Assembly (NCBI GenBank): GCA_002328805.1
Contig: DCVX01000023.1
Location: 1-15,835, forward strand
Direction of reading: 5' to 3'
Length of the DNA stretch: 15,835 bases
Source of the DNA: Candidatus Dojkabacteria bacterium UBA2177
GTDB taxonomy: Bacteria > Patescibacteriota > Dojkabacteria > SC72
Under the pieces are notes generated by a model, which saw only the letters and a program-made list of their open reading frames with translations, made no database searches and was not told the DNA's origin. A program made the translations under genes and the position numbers. How positions within the stretch are numbered: the stretch's first letter is position 1; each line of letters starts with the position of its first letter. Below, piece by piece: positions 1 through 7,617 of the stretch.

Positions 1-186
1 ATTATTTATCTCTTAAAACTCTTTATGGTTGGCTTCTATATAGAAACATATATGTTTAAAGGCCTAGATTTTGGAGGATTGCAGGTCTCTAAATTTGAAG
101 TAACACCAATAATCTCAATTATATTCTTTTCTGTCTTCTCTTCCTTCCTATGTTCCATATACAAAGCTCTAGATTCTTCCAAGTAA
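1..186 (+). CDS. C-terminal end of a membrane protein, possibly prolipoprotein diacylglyceryl transferase (partial)
   Basis: An open frame enters from the left edge and runs 61 codons to TAA at 184-186. The translated end has a hydrophobic stretch with GFYIETYMF, a short GLQVSK segment, then a second hydrophobic run beginning at TPIISII, and finishes with a short polar tail. This layout (aromatic/Glu motif near a helix end, a loop, then a final helix) resembles the C-terminus of Lgt, which adds the lipid anchor to lipoproteins. The Arg usually found before the conserved Glu is not visible, so the Lgt call is tentative. It could be another polytopic membrane protein. secG follows after 45 bases on the same strand, so both lie in an export-related neighbourhood. 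Confidence 0.4.
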   Translation: MIYLLKLFMVGFYIETYMFKGLDFGGLQVSKFEVTPIISIIFFSVFSSFLCSIYKALDSSK

Positions 187-220
187 ATTTCTTTTTGTCT
201 GAAAATAATTTAATTTGATG

Positions 221-226
221 TATAAT
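221..226 (+). promoter_or_regulatory. -10 box TATAAT directly upstream of secG
   Basis: A consensus TATAAT lies only five bases before the secG ATG at 232. A weak -35 candidate, TTGTCT at 195-200, is 20 bases upstream, which is longer than ideal. Transcription would start at or next to the ATG, so the mRNA should be leaderless. No Shine-Dalgarno sequence is present. Confidence 0.6.
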
Positions 227-231
227 ACGGT

Positions 232-462
232 ATGGACAATTTAATAAAAACACTTTTGGTATCACAGATTGTTGTTTGTGGGATGCTTGTAGCGAGTATT
301 TTACTTCAAAATAGAGCTGAGGGATTAGGGAAGATGTTTGGAGGAGGAGGCGAGGTGTTTAGAACAAAGAGAGGGTTGGAGAAATTTCTTTACTACTTCA
401 CAATATTCCTAATAGCTGTTTTAGTTGTTCTCTCTCTAGCAATACTTAAGTATGCAGAATAA
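232..462 (+). CDS. secG: Preprotein translocase subunit SecG
   Basis: This 76-residue protein is the small accessory subunit of the SecYEG channel, which exports unfolded proteins across the cytoplasmic membrane. It has the family layout: an N-terminal helix (about 3-25), the conserved cytoplasmic loop with LLQ at 24-26 and the Gly-rich GGGGE near residues 37-41, and a second helix (about 52-74). Length is typical for SecG. The ATG at 232 has no ribosome binding site, but a TATAAT sits five bases before it. The next gene begins 52 bases downstream on the same strand and may be co-transcribed. The number of exported proteins in the window fits a need for a full Sec channel. Confidence 0.93.
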   Translation: MDNLIKTLLVSQIVVCGMLVASILLQNRAEGLGKMFGGGGEVFRTKRGLEKFLYYFTIFLIAVLVVLSLAILKYAE

Positions 463-483
463 CTTCTTTATAGGAGTAACTTG

Positions 484-491
484 TATATAAA
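484..491 (+). promoter_or_regulatory. Possible -10 region for the peptide-binding protein gene
   Basis: The TATATAAA run lies in the 52-base gap after secG and would give a leader of about 17 AU-rich bases before the ATG at 515. No clear -35 is seen, and read-through from the secG promoter is equally possible. Confidence 0.3.
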
Positions 492-514
492 TATTCATAA
501 GTTAGTTTTTTAAA

Positions 515-2305
515 ATGAAAGAGGAAAAGAAGAAAACGAAGGTTAAGAAAAAGAGTAATGACAAGATCTCTATGAAAGAGGCACTTTTGGATATACAGGA
601 AGGTAGCGGACAAAAGCTCAAGGAGGAAAGGAAGAGGGTTGATATTAGGGACTATTGGTGGAATTATCCCAAATTTTTGTGGAAAGGTTTTAAAAATAGC
701 ATCCCTTTCAGTTACATAATCCTTTTTCTTGGTGTAGGTTTCTTAATAGCTAGTTTCCTTCAATCTGAAGCAGTAGCTAGGATTATAGATGACTCTAAAG
801 TAAATGATACTTTTGTAGAGGGTTCAATAGGTGCGATTTCAACATTTAATCCTTTATTTATGTCAGTAAATTATGTAGATAAGACGGTTCAAGAATTAGT
901 TTTTGATAAACTGGTATATATAGATAGGGAGGGTCAACCTCTTCCTGGTGTGGCTAGTGAGTGGGAGTTTGTAGAAGAGGATCGGGCCTATGAGTTTACT
1001 ATCCAAGACAATTTGTATTGGCAAGATGGTGAGAAAGTGACTGTAGATGATATTGTTTTTACTTTTTCTACTGCAAAAACATTGGCTGAGGATTATGGTT
1101 TTGACTCAATTGGGATTTCGCTCATAGGGGTGGATGTTGAAAAGGTTAATGACGAAAAAGTACGTTTTACATTGCCCGAACCTAATCCAACGTTTTTTGA
1201 GGCAGTTTCTCAATTTATTGTTCCAAAACACAGGTTAGAGGAAGAAAGGCTTGAGGAGTTACCTTTTAATATGTTTGCAAGATATCCGATAGGTAGTGGC
1301 AGATATAAAGTTACTAGGACAGAACAGAATGCTGTCTATCTACAGGATAATGAATATGATTCTATAGATCCTGCTATTAATAAAATTATCCTTAAAGTTT
1401 TTCCAGACCAAGAGTCTCTTGAGATGTCATTTAGAATAGGAGCACTAGATGCTATTGGAGCATGGGATGATGACCTACTTTCTTTTACAGAGGAATATTC
1501 CAATTTACAAGAATTCAAACTGGTTGAGGATTACCGTACTAAGCTAATCTTCTTTAATACCAGAAAAGAAACTCTTGAAGGAAAGGATATTAGAATAGGA
1601 TTAAGTTACATTATAAACAGAGAGAAATTAATAGAAGACTCTAATATAGGGGGAGTAGTAAGGAAAGGTCCATTTGCAGAGAATTCTTGGGCTTTTAACG
1701 GGGATATTGACTATTATAACTACAACCCCGAGAAAGCTGCAGAGTACTTTAAGAACCTTGGTTATACAAAGAGTGAGGAAGGGGGATTCTTTGAAGCGGA
1801 GAATGGGGAGATTCTCTCCTTTACTTTGAGTTACTTTGATAGTGTGACAAATGAAAGACTGGTTTCTACACTCGAAGAATTGTTGAAGGAAGAAGGCATT
1901 GTTTTAAAGAGTGAGAAGCTTACATACAAACAGATTACACAGGAAATTATTGCCACTCGTGATTTTGATCTTCTTCTTTACGAAGTGGAAACTACAATAG
2001 ATCCAGATCAATATAATTTGTGGCACTCACTTAAATCTAGTTATCCTGATCTAAATATTTCTGGATACACTTATGAGAGAGTAGATATTCTTTTAGAAGA
2101 TGCCAGAAAGACTCTAGATAGAAATGAGAGGAAGGAGAAGTATGACCTTTTCCAGAAATATGTAATAGCGGATGCCCCCGTCATCTTTTTGTATAACCCC
2201 AAATTCTCCTATTATGTAAAGGAGAGAGTAAAAGGGATAGATCTTTCAGATGTAAACTATTCTTACCAAAGATTTAATAATATCCAGGAGTGGAAATTAG
2301 ACTAG
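515..2305 (+). CDS. Membrane-anchored peptide ABC transporter substrate-binding protein (SBP family 5)
   Basis: This 596-residue protein matches the extracytoplasmic solute-binding family 5 (OppA/DppA type), which binds oligopeptides or related ligands for an ABC importer. The N-terminus is unusual: about 60 residues rich in Lys/Glu precede a single membrane helix (about 63-82). There is no cleavable signal peptide or lipobox Cys, so the protein should be anchored with a cytoplasmic tail. The binding domain follows from about residue 95, with typical features such as FNPLF near 113, a GQPLPGVASEW segment near 140-150, and YWQDGEKVTVDDIVF. No permease or ATPase genes are nearby, so it may work with a transporter elsewhere or have become a surface receptor. 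It ends two bases from the 3' end of the convergent tRNA-Leu. Confidence 0.85.
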   Translation: MKEEKKKTKVKKKSNDKISMKEALLDIQEGSGQKLKEERKRVDIRDYWWNYPKFLWKGFKNSIPFSYIILFLGVGFLIASFLQSEAVARIIDDSKVNDTFVEGSIGAISTFNPLFMSVNYVDKTVQELVFDKLVYIDREGQPLPGVASEWEFVEEDRAYEFTIQDNLYWQDGEKVTVDDIVFTFSTAKTLAEDYGFDSIGISLIGVDVEKVNDEKVRFTLPEPNPTFFEAVSQFIVPKHRLEEERLEELPFNMFARYPIGSGRYKVTRTEQNAVYLQDNEYDSIDPAINKIILKVFPDQESLEMSFRIGALDAIGAWDDDLLSFTEEYSNLQEFKLVEDYRTKLIFFNTRKETLEGKDIRIGLSYIINREKLIEDSNIGGVVRKGPFAENSWAFNGDIDYYNYNPEKAAEYFKNLGYTKSEEGGFFEAENGEILSFTLSYFDSVTNERLVSTLEELLKEEGIVLKSEKLTYKQITQEIIATRDFDLLLYEVETTIDPDQYNLWHSLKSSYPDLNISGYTYERVDILLEDARKTLDRNERKEKYDLFQKYVIADAPVIFLYNPKFSYYVKERVKGIDLSDVNYSYQRFNNIQEWKLD

Positions 2306-2307
2306 CA

Positions 2308-2394
2308 TGGTGCCAAGAGGGGGATTTGAACCCCCACCCTATTGCTAGGACTACGTTCTGAACGTAGCGTGTCTGCCAATTTCACCATCTTGGC
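2308..2394 (-). tRNA. tRNA-Leu (CAG anticodon), CCA encoded
   Basis: Read on the minus strand, the 7-bp acceptor stem GCCAAGA/TCTTGGC closes the molecule, followed by discriminator A and a genome-encoded CCA (2310-2308). The anticodon stem CTACG/CGTAG holds loop TTCAGAA, giving anticodon CAG, which reads CUG codons. A long variable arm with stem CCTA/TAGG marks it as a class II tRNA, and the T arm is GGGGG-TTCAAAT-CCCCC. No intron is present. Its 3' end lies two bases from the stop codon of the convergent peptide-binding protein gene. Confidence 0.97.
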
Positions 2395-2413
2395 GTAGCT
2401 TGTAAATAAGGAT

Positions 2414-2422
2414 ATTTTATCA
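2414..2422 (-). promoter_or_regulatory. Extended -10 promoter of tRNA-Leu
   Basis: On the minus strand TGA-TAAAAT fits the extended -10 pattern TGnTAnAAT. It lies 19 bases before the tRNA 5' end and directly after the stop codon of the Ig-like protein gene, giving a precursor leader of about 12 bases. TTCAAA about 16-17 bases further upstream is a weak -35 candidate. Confidence 0.55.
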
Positions 2423-2428
2423 CGAAAA

Positions 2429-3574
2429 CTATGACTTTGAAGTAACTTTGACTTCTATATTGTCCTTCTCTCTCCCCTCGTTATCATCAGGGTCAAACTC
2501 TTTGTAATCTTTTAAGAAGTCTACCTTTGTTAAAATTTTCTCAGTTTTGTTCTTTTTCTCCTTCTTCTTGTCTTTTTTAGCTTTCTTTGTTTTCTTCGGT
2601 TTCGTTTTTTCTTCCTTCTCTTCTTCTACCTCTTCTTTCTGTGAGAGTCTCTCTTTAAGTGTTATTTCCTTTTTCCCCAGCCCATTTTGTTCCATCTTCT
2701 TTTCAAAGTTTTTAATAGTTTTATTGTCAATACTCCCCTTAACTAGGGAGGTTATTAGTAAGCATATTACAAAGCCAAGTATGAATGATCCTCCTACAAG
2801 AAGCCCAAGGTCAATATTTTGAGTTAATATATCTCCGAGATTCTCCCAAGAGAGATCTTTAAAGCTAAAGTATATCTCCTTGTCATTATTGAAACCTACA
2901 CTATTGTATTCTCCAACCTCAAAAGTTAAAGATTCTGAAAGATTACTTGCATATCCATTTCTTCTTGTAAACGCGGAGAATGTGTAGACTCCTTCACTTA
3001 GTTCTTCTTCACTTATGGAGATTTTCCAATTTCCTTCTGCATCGATGGTTACCTCCTCGACGGAGATATTCTTTCCCGAAGAAAGTATTAGTACAAGATC
3101 TGAATTTGGTAACCCAGTCCCGGATAATTTAAGAGACCCTTCTTCAAAGAAAGGTGAATTCATTATTGGAGGACGTGGTATTACAATTATCTCTTTTTCT
3201 AATATCTGTGTAGAACCATATTTGTCAGTAAATCTAAACCTTAATTCATGTTGACCAATACTTAAGGCTGGTAATGTATATGGACTAGAGATTTGTTCAA
3301 AACCTCCTTCATCTATCTCCAACTCTACTCCACTACTGTCTTCTGATGGATCTACAAAGGTTATTATGTGGCTAGGATTATCTGTTGTCTCTGGAATATC
3401 TAGGAGAAGCTGTTGTAAGAAATCTGCTTTCCTTTCAATTTCCTTTTCTTCGAGCTCGCCTATGTCTTGTGCAAAAGCAAAATTTCCAGAACTAACCATT
3501 GTAGACATAGAAAAAACGACAAAGATTGCCAGTAGCTTTAACAAGAGATTTTTATTCGATTTAAGGTTATTCAT
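2429..3574 (-). CDS. Secreted single-pass protein with Ig-like domain and Lys/Glu-rich cytoplasmic tail
   Basis: The 381-residue product has a signal peptide (about 1-35, AFA cleavage before Gln36) and an extracellular region (36-255). The segment from about 135 to 220 looks like a bacterial Ig-like beta-sandwich, with LSGTGLPNSDLVL, a central GNWKISI and a terminal LTFEV strand. An earlier beta-rich stretch (about 64-133) may be a second domain. One membrane helix (about 256-278) follows, then about 100 cytoplasmic residues dominated by Lys and Glu, including a near-continuous Lys-rich run at about 323-345. Function is unknown; a surface adhesin or envelope-linking role is inferred. It starts 21 bases after the def stop, without a Shine-Dalgarno site, so it is probably in the same transcript. 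Confidence 0.75.
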   Translation of the reverse strand: MNNLKSNKNLLLKLLAIFVVFSMSTMVSSGNFAFAQDIGELEEKEIERKADFLQQLLLDIPETTDNPSHIITFVDPSEDSSGVELEIDEGGFEQISSPYTLPALSIGQHELRFRFTDKYGSTQILEKEIIVIPRPPIMNSPFFEEGSLKLSGTGLPNSDLVLILSSGKNISVEEVTIDAEGNWKISISEEELSEGVYTFSAFTRRNGYASNLSESLTFEVGEYNSVGFNNDKEIYFSFKDLSWENLGDILTQNIDLGLLVGGSFILGFVICLLITSLVKGSIDNKTIKNFEKKMEQNGLGKKEITLKERLSQKEEVEEEKEEKTKPKKTKKAKKDKKKEKKNKTEKILTKVDFLKDYKEFDPDDNEGREKDNIEVKVTSKS

Positions 3575-3595
3575 TCTAGGACAGTTAAATTTATT

Positions 3596-4087
3596 TCACT
3601 CTTTCATTTTATCAATGAAAAGAACTCCTTCCAAGTGGTCGAGTTCATGCTGTACTGCGATTGCATTTATATCTTTAAATTTCTTGGTTTTCCGTTTTCC
3701 GTTCTTATCTTGGTAATTAATCTTCACTTTTCTGTATCTTAAAACCTCCCCTTCAATATTAGGAACGCTCAGACATCCTTCAATTGTTGAAGTTTTGCTG
3801 AATCCTATGGGGGTTATCTTTGGGTTTATAAATAATTGCCACTTATCTGTATCATAGTTTAATGTGTAAAAAACCCGTATATTTTCACCTACCTGCGGGG
3901 CTGCTATACCCCCTGCGGGGACGTTGTCTTGTTCTTCACTATTTAGAGCTGTGTAGAGTAAATTGTCTAAAAATTCATGAAATTTAGAGTCTTTAAATTG
4001 CTCTTCCTTTACCGGGACACTTTTCTCCCTAAGAATCTTTTCTTCTTCCTTGTTTTCTATTGTGTAAATCTTTAATTGTTTTGACAT
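3596..4087 (-). CDS. def: Peptide deformylase
   Basis: This enzyme removes the N-formyl group from newly made proteins. All three family motifs are present: GGIAAPQ at 59-65, EGCLSVP at 103-109 (metal ligand Cys105), and HELDH at 147-151 (metal ligands His147 and His151, catalytic Glu148). The 163-residue length is typical. The frame is open further upstream to 4165, but the ATG at 4087 is preferred. The family N-terminus begins around KIYTIENKEE, the upstream part overlaps the 44-codon ORF at 4107-4241, and an extended -10 (TGATATACT) lies seven bases before this ATG. That arrangement predicts a leaderless mRNA in addition to any read-through from the protease gene. Confidence 0.95.
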   Translation of the reverse strand: MSKQLKIYTIENKEEEKILREKSVPVKEEQFKDSKFHEFLDNLLYTALNSEEQDNVPAGGIAAPQVGENIRVFYTLNYDTDKWQLFINPKITPIGFSKTSTIEGCLSVPNIEGEVLRYRKVKINYQDKNGKRKTKKFKDINAIAVQHELDHLEGVLFIDKMKE

Positions 4088-4094
4088 AGTAGGA

Positions 4095-4103
4095 AGTATA
4101 TCA
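4095..4103 (-). promoter_or_regulatory. Extended -10 promoter of def (leaderless)
   Basis: Minus-strand TGA-TATACT stands seven bases before the def ATG, so transcription should begin at or within a base or two of the start codon. No good -35 is visible, as often seen with extended -10 promoters. It sits just past the stop codon of the small upstream ORF. Confidence 0.5.
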
Positions 4104-4106
4104 CAA

Positions 4107-4241
4107 TTACTCTTCAGCGCCTTCTGCCTCTTCTTCACTACCTTCATTTTCAAAACTATCACCACTAGGAAGTATTATTCCCATAAGTAGTAATATCACG
4201 AGTGATGCTATAAGGATCCCTAAGACTACAAGTATTCCCAT
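4107..4241 (-). CDS. Small single-pass membrane protein, 44 residues, unknown function
   Basis: An ATG at 4241, four bases after the protease stop codon, opens a 44-codon frame ending in TAA at 4109-4107. The product begins MGILVVLGILIASLVILLL, continues as a hydrophobic helix to about residue 24, and ends in a strongly acidic tail with repeated Glu (EGSEEEAEGAEE). The clean helix-then-acidic-tail design and the tight spacing suggest a real, translationally coupled gene rather than chance. A partner or regulator role for the upstream membrane-anchored protease is possible but unproven. No Shine-Dalgarno is evident apart from GGTGG within the protease's last codons. Confidence 0.6.
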   Translation of the reverse strand: MGILVVLGILIASLVILLLMGIILPSGDSFENEGSEEEAEGAEE

Positions 4242-4245
4242 ATTT

Positions 4246-6060
4246 TTACCACCAAAAATTAAATATACCTCTGAAAGGAATGGATGAGGAAATTCCCAAG
4301 ACCTCTCTTCCTCTCTCTAGAATGCTTTTGCTTGGGTTAAGTCTCATTAATTTTACTCTGTCTATTATGAGGTTATCATGCACTTGAGGTTGTGTGCAGT
4401 TGGTGAAGTGTGAAGTTACTCTTACAAATTGTTGGACACCAACAAAGTTCTTATATTCCAATGTATATGTATCTTCTGTTTTGGTTGTTGTATATACAGG
4501 TTTGTTGTTAACATAGATAACGGTCTTTTCATAATTGGGATTTTCACTGACTGGCTCTAGTTTAAATTCTATCTCTATATCCTCAATTTTTGTCATTGTA
4601 AACCTGTTGTTTTTGTCCTTCTCAGGTTTTGTTATTACAGGTTTCTGTTTTACTACTGTTGGTTCTTTTCTTACAACATTTCCTCTCCCTGGTGTTTGAA
4701 GTGTATTCTGTTCTGGTTCTGAAACTTCTTCTAATTCTTTTTCGTTATCTGTTTGTTCAGGAATTTGTTCTTCCTCTGGGATGTTGAGATATTGCTCTGC
4801 AGCAACTCTTAGGTCAACAAGGCCGTAACCAAAAATTATATCTGTGCCTTCTGCTCCAAGGTCTATAGCAGTCTCCCTTAATGTTGCTACTAATTCAGAT
4901 GACTTACAATCTGTACAAATCCCCCGCAAGATAGCCAAACTCCCAGCGACATGTGGTGCGGCCATACTAGTGCCACTTAAGTATCTGTAACTTCCTCCTA
5001 GGAAGGTAGAATAGTTAGAAACACCAGGTGCAGCTAATTCCCCTCCTACATTACTGAAGCTTGCTAGTCTGTTTGAACTGTCTGTAGCAACTACGCAAAT
5101 AACATTGTCATATGCTGCAGGATACTGGCATGGAGCACCATAGTCATTTCCAGCAGCGGCAACCATTAGGACTCCTTTGTTAGCAGCATAATTTACTGCT
5201 CTTCTTAAAACATCTGTATCTACAGGTGCACCTAAACTTAGATTTATTATTTGAGCACCATTGTCAGTAGCCCAGTAAATACCTTTTGCAACATCCGAGA
5301 TATATCCAGACCCAGCAGAGTTTAATACCTTAACAGGCATAATCGAAGTCCCATGGCTAACACCAACGGTTCCTATATCGTTTCGCGAAGCAGCTACTAT
5401 CCCAGAGACATGAGTCCCATGTCCATTGTCGTCTTCTGTGCTCTCTTTGTCATTAACAAAGTCGTAACCCTTGGTAACTTTCCCTTGTAAATCTGGATGT
5501 GTCATTTCTACCCCAGTATCTATGATTGCTACTGTTACACCTACTCCAGTAGCTGTGTCCCATATTTTGTCAGCACCAATCCTAGAAACCCCCCAATCAA
5601 TTACATCCGCAGCCATTTTTACTGGTATATCTGTTTCCACGCTTTCTACAGCAGGGTCTTTTTCTAGTTTCTCCACATTGCTTTCTTCTGTAGTTACTAT
5701 GGTATAAACACCATTAACACTACTTTCTTGTGTGAACTTTATGGAATATTCTTCTTCAATCTTGTTAATCTCCACTTCAGATAAGTCTCTCTTAAAACTT
5801 ACGACCTTTCTATTTTCATCTTTTTTTATCTCTCCCTGTTTTACAGGGTTTATTTCAGACCCTTGCGAAATCTCATTGAAAACTATCTCGGTTGTCAAAT
5901 CTTGACTCTGTTTTGCAATATATTGCGAGGTAAAAGAAAACTCATCAATATTCTCAGTAGGTTCTTTTCCAAAAAGAAGTACAAGGAAAAGAGAAAGAAG
6001 AACAACACCAAAGGAAAGTGTTGCTATACCAAGTATTTTGTATCCTTTGTCTTTTTTCAT
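4246..6060 (-). CDS. Membrane-anchored subtilisin-like serine protease (S8 family) with C-terminal extension
   Basis: The 604-residue protein starts with a short basic tail and a membrane helix (about 9-31). A propeptide-like region follows (about 85-148, with an I9-type pattern ending near VESVETDIPV). The S8 catalytic domain (about 155-425) has Asp181 in AIIDTGV, His214 in NGHGTHVSG, the oxyanion Asn305 in AAAGND, and Ser365 in LSGTSMAAPHVAG, so the full triad is intact. A Pro/Glu/Gln/Lys-rich linker (about 430-490) leads to a beta-rich C-terminal domain of about 110 residues that I do not recognise. It should act outside the cell, perhaps in processing surface proteins or degrading external protein. 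A dedicated promoter lies upstream, and a 44-codon membrane ORF follows directly. Confidence 0.93.
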   Translation of the reverse strand: MKKDKGYKILGIATLSFGVVLLSLFLVLLFGKEPTENIDEFSFTSQYIAKQSQDLTTEIVFNEISQGSEINPVKQGEIKKDENRKVVSFKRDLSEVEINKIEEEYSIKFTQESSVNGVYTIVTTEESNVEKLEKDPAVESVETDIPVKMAADVIDWGVSRIGADKIWDTATGVGVTVAIIDTGVEMTHPDLQGKVTKGYDFVNDKESTEDDNGHGTHVSGIVAASRNDIGTVGVSHGTSIMPVKVLNSAGSGYISDVAKGIYWATDNGAQIINLSLGAPVDTDVLRRAVNYAANKGVLMVAAAGNDYGAPCQYPAAYDNVICVVATDSSNRLASFSNVGGELAAPGVSNYSTFLGGSYRYLSGTSMAAPHVAGSLAILRGICTDCKSSELVATLRETAIDLGAEGTDIIFGYGLVDLRVAAEQYLNIPEEEQIPEQTDNEKELEEVSEPEQNTLQTPGRGNVVRKEPTVVKQKPVITKPEKDKNNRFTMTKIEDIEIEFKLEPVSENPNYEKTVIYVNNKPVYTTTKTEDTYTLEYKNFVGVQQFVRVTSHFTNCTQPQVHDNLIIDRVKLMRLNPSKSILERGREVLGISSSIPFRGIFNFWW

Positions 6061-6094
6061 AAAGATAGGGGCATTAAATTTACATACTCAAAAT

Positions 6095-6123
6095 ATTGTA
6101 GCATATAGAAAGACTGTTGTCAT
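6095..6123 (-). promoter_or_regulatory. Promoter of the subtilisin-like protease gene
   Basis: On the minus strand, -35 ATGACA (6123-6118) and -10 TACAAT (6100-6095) are separated by exactly 17 bases, and TGC precedes the -10, making it an extended -10 promoter. The start site would be about 27 bases before the ATG at 6060. The short leader holds an ATG-TAA pair and a five-codon frame that overlaps the protease start. Confidence 0.65.
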
Positions 6124-6161
6124 AAGTTCGGGAAGTCCCTTTGGGATATAAAAAGGGAATC

Positions 6162-6190
6162 TTGTTTTCTGTCTGGTATACAGATAAAAT
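6162..6190 (+). promoter_or_regulatory. Promoter of the FAD-dependent dehydrogenase gene
   Basis: -35 TTGTTT (6162-6167) and -10 TAAAAT (6185-6190) are spaced by 17 bases, giving a leader of about 20 bases before the ATG at 6218. It is divergent from the protease promoter. Confidence 0.55.
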
Positions 6191-6217
6191 AGATTGTTAA
6201 AATAACCTCTACTATCT

Positions 6218-7561
6218 ATGCAGTACGATGTAGTGATCGTTGGTGCTGGTCCTGCAGGTCTCTTTGCTTGTTATTCTCTTCTTCAAAAAAAGTCCAAACT
6301 TAAAATTGCCCTTGTCGACAGGGGAAAAGTGATAGGAAAAAGAAAACCCCAAGAAGTCATGTGTGGTATAGGAGGGGCGGGGACTTTTTCGGATGGTAAG
6401 TTGACACTTACTGCTGCTCTGTCCCACGAGAAAGCATTTCATATTTTGCCAAAAGCTAAATACCAGAAGGTTTTAGATTATGTGGATAAGATTCTAACAG
6501 ACTTTGGTGTTGATTCTGAATACTACCCAAAGGAGAACAAGAATCTACAAAAGCTTGTATTTGAAGCCCAGAAGAATGATGTGGAACTAGTAGTTAGAAA
6601 AGCAAGGCATGTAGGTACTGACAAATTAAAGAAAGTAATTTTAAATTTCCAGGAATATCTTTTAGAAAAGGGGGTAGATATATATGATGAGTGTGAGGTA
6701 GAAGACTTACTTTTAAAGGACGGGAAACTTAAGGGGGTAAAGCTAAAAGGAAATAAGAATAAGGGGAAGATAGAAGGTAAAAATGTATTATTGGCTCCTG
6801 GGAGATATAATGCTCGATGGTTACAGAAAATTTGTGACAAGTATGGCATTAAGTACATGTATGACAAAGTAGAGGTTGGTGTTAGGGTCGAATTCCCCGC
6901 AGCTATTATGCAGGTGCACGCAGAGACCTTGTATGAAATTGTTTATAGAATCAGGACCAGAACTTACCATGACATTGTTAGAACCTTTTGTAGCTGTCCT
7001 AATGGTTTAGTTGCTACGGAACACTATGAGAATTATGTTTGTGTTAATGGTCATTCTAACTCTAATCATCACTCAGACAATTCTAATTTCGCATTTCTAT
7101 GTGAAGTTAGTCTAACAAAGCCTGTGGAGAACACAATAGCATATGCTAAATCCATCGCAGAGTTGGCTTCTACAATTGGGGGAGGGAAACCAATACTTCA
7201 AACCTTAGAAGATCTAAAATCTGGGAGAAGAAGTACATCATCTAGATTAACAAAGTCCTTTGTAGAACCGACATTGAAAGATTACACCGCTGGAGATATC
7301 TCTATGGCTTTACCTTACCGAGTAGTTACAAATATTGTGGAGGGACTAGAGATTTTGGATAAAGTTATGCCTGGTATAAATTCTGGATCAACTCTACTGT
7401 ATGCCCCTGAGGTTAAATTTAGATCTTCAAAGGTAAAGACAAATAAGAAGTTAGAGACTTCTTTAAAAGGTTTATATGTAGCTGGAGATGGTGCTGGCTT
7501 ATCAGGCTCTATAACAGGTGCTGCAGTTACAGGAGTTATTGCAGGAAGGGCAATTTCTTAA
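6218..7561 (+). CDS. FAD-dependent dehydrogenase (COG2509-like)
   Basis: The 447-residue protein begins with a Rossmann FAD-binding motif, VVIVGAGPAGLFA (5-17), and ends with the matching C-terminal FAD motif (GLYVAGDGAG, then TGAAVTGVIAG). The middle has the hallmark RTFCSCPNGLVATE segment, which I associate with the uncharacterised FAD-dependent dehydrogenases of COG2509. An early MCGIGGAGTFSDGKLT stretch (about 48-63) also fits that group. The substrate is unknown; the family is presumed to be a soluble cytoplasmic oxidoreductase. It has its own promoter and no Shine-Dalgarno, and stands alone between the divergent protease gene and the RRM gene. No terminator is visible before the next promoter. 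Confidence 0.85.
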   Translation: MQYDVVIVGAGPAGLFACYSLLQKKSKLKIALVDRGKVIGKRKPQEVMCGIGGAGTFSDGKLTLTAALSHEKAFHILPKAKYQKVLDYVDKILTDFGVDSEYYPKENKNLQKLVFEAQKNDVELVVRKARHVGTDKLKKVILNFQEYLLEKGVDIYDECEVEDLLLKDGKLKGVKLKGNKNKGKIEGKNVLLAPGRYNARWLQKICDKYGIKYMYDKVEVGVRVEFPAAIMQVHAETLYEIVYRIRTRTYHDIVRTFCSCPNGLVATEHYENYVCVNGHSNSNHHSDNSNFAFLCEVSLTKPVENTIAYAKSIAELASTIGGGKPILQTLEDLKSGRRSTSSRLTKSFVEPTLKDYTAGDISMALPYRVVTNIVEGLEILDKVMPGINSGSTLLYAPEVKFRSSKVKTNKKLETSLKGLYVAGDGAGLSGSITGAAVTGVIAGRAIS

Positions 7562-7598
7562 TCTTCGTCCAGTGCTTGTTTCTTTCGTCCTATCTATG

Positions 7599-7607
7599 TG
7601 TTATAAT
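7599..7607 (+). promoter_or_regulatory. Extended -10 promoter of the RRM gene and its leader peptide
   Basis: TGT-TATAAT is a near-perfect extended -10. The predicted start site near 7614 gives a leader of about 90 bases before the RRM gene and falls just before the ATG of a 12-codon leader ORF at 7618. Confidence 0.65.
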
Positions 7608-7617
7608 GATTCTAGCT

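Noticed and set aside
2547..2822. Plus-strand Phe/Ser-rich frame opposite the Ig-like protein
   Set aside because: It is the complement of the Lys/Glu codon run and has no independent support.
4088..4165. Upstream in-frame extension of peptide deformylase
   Set aside because: It goes beyond the family N-terminus and overlaps the small membrane ORF; a promoter sits between it and the chosen ATG.
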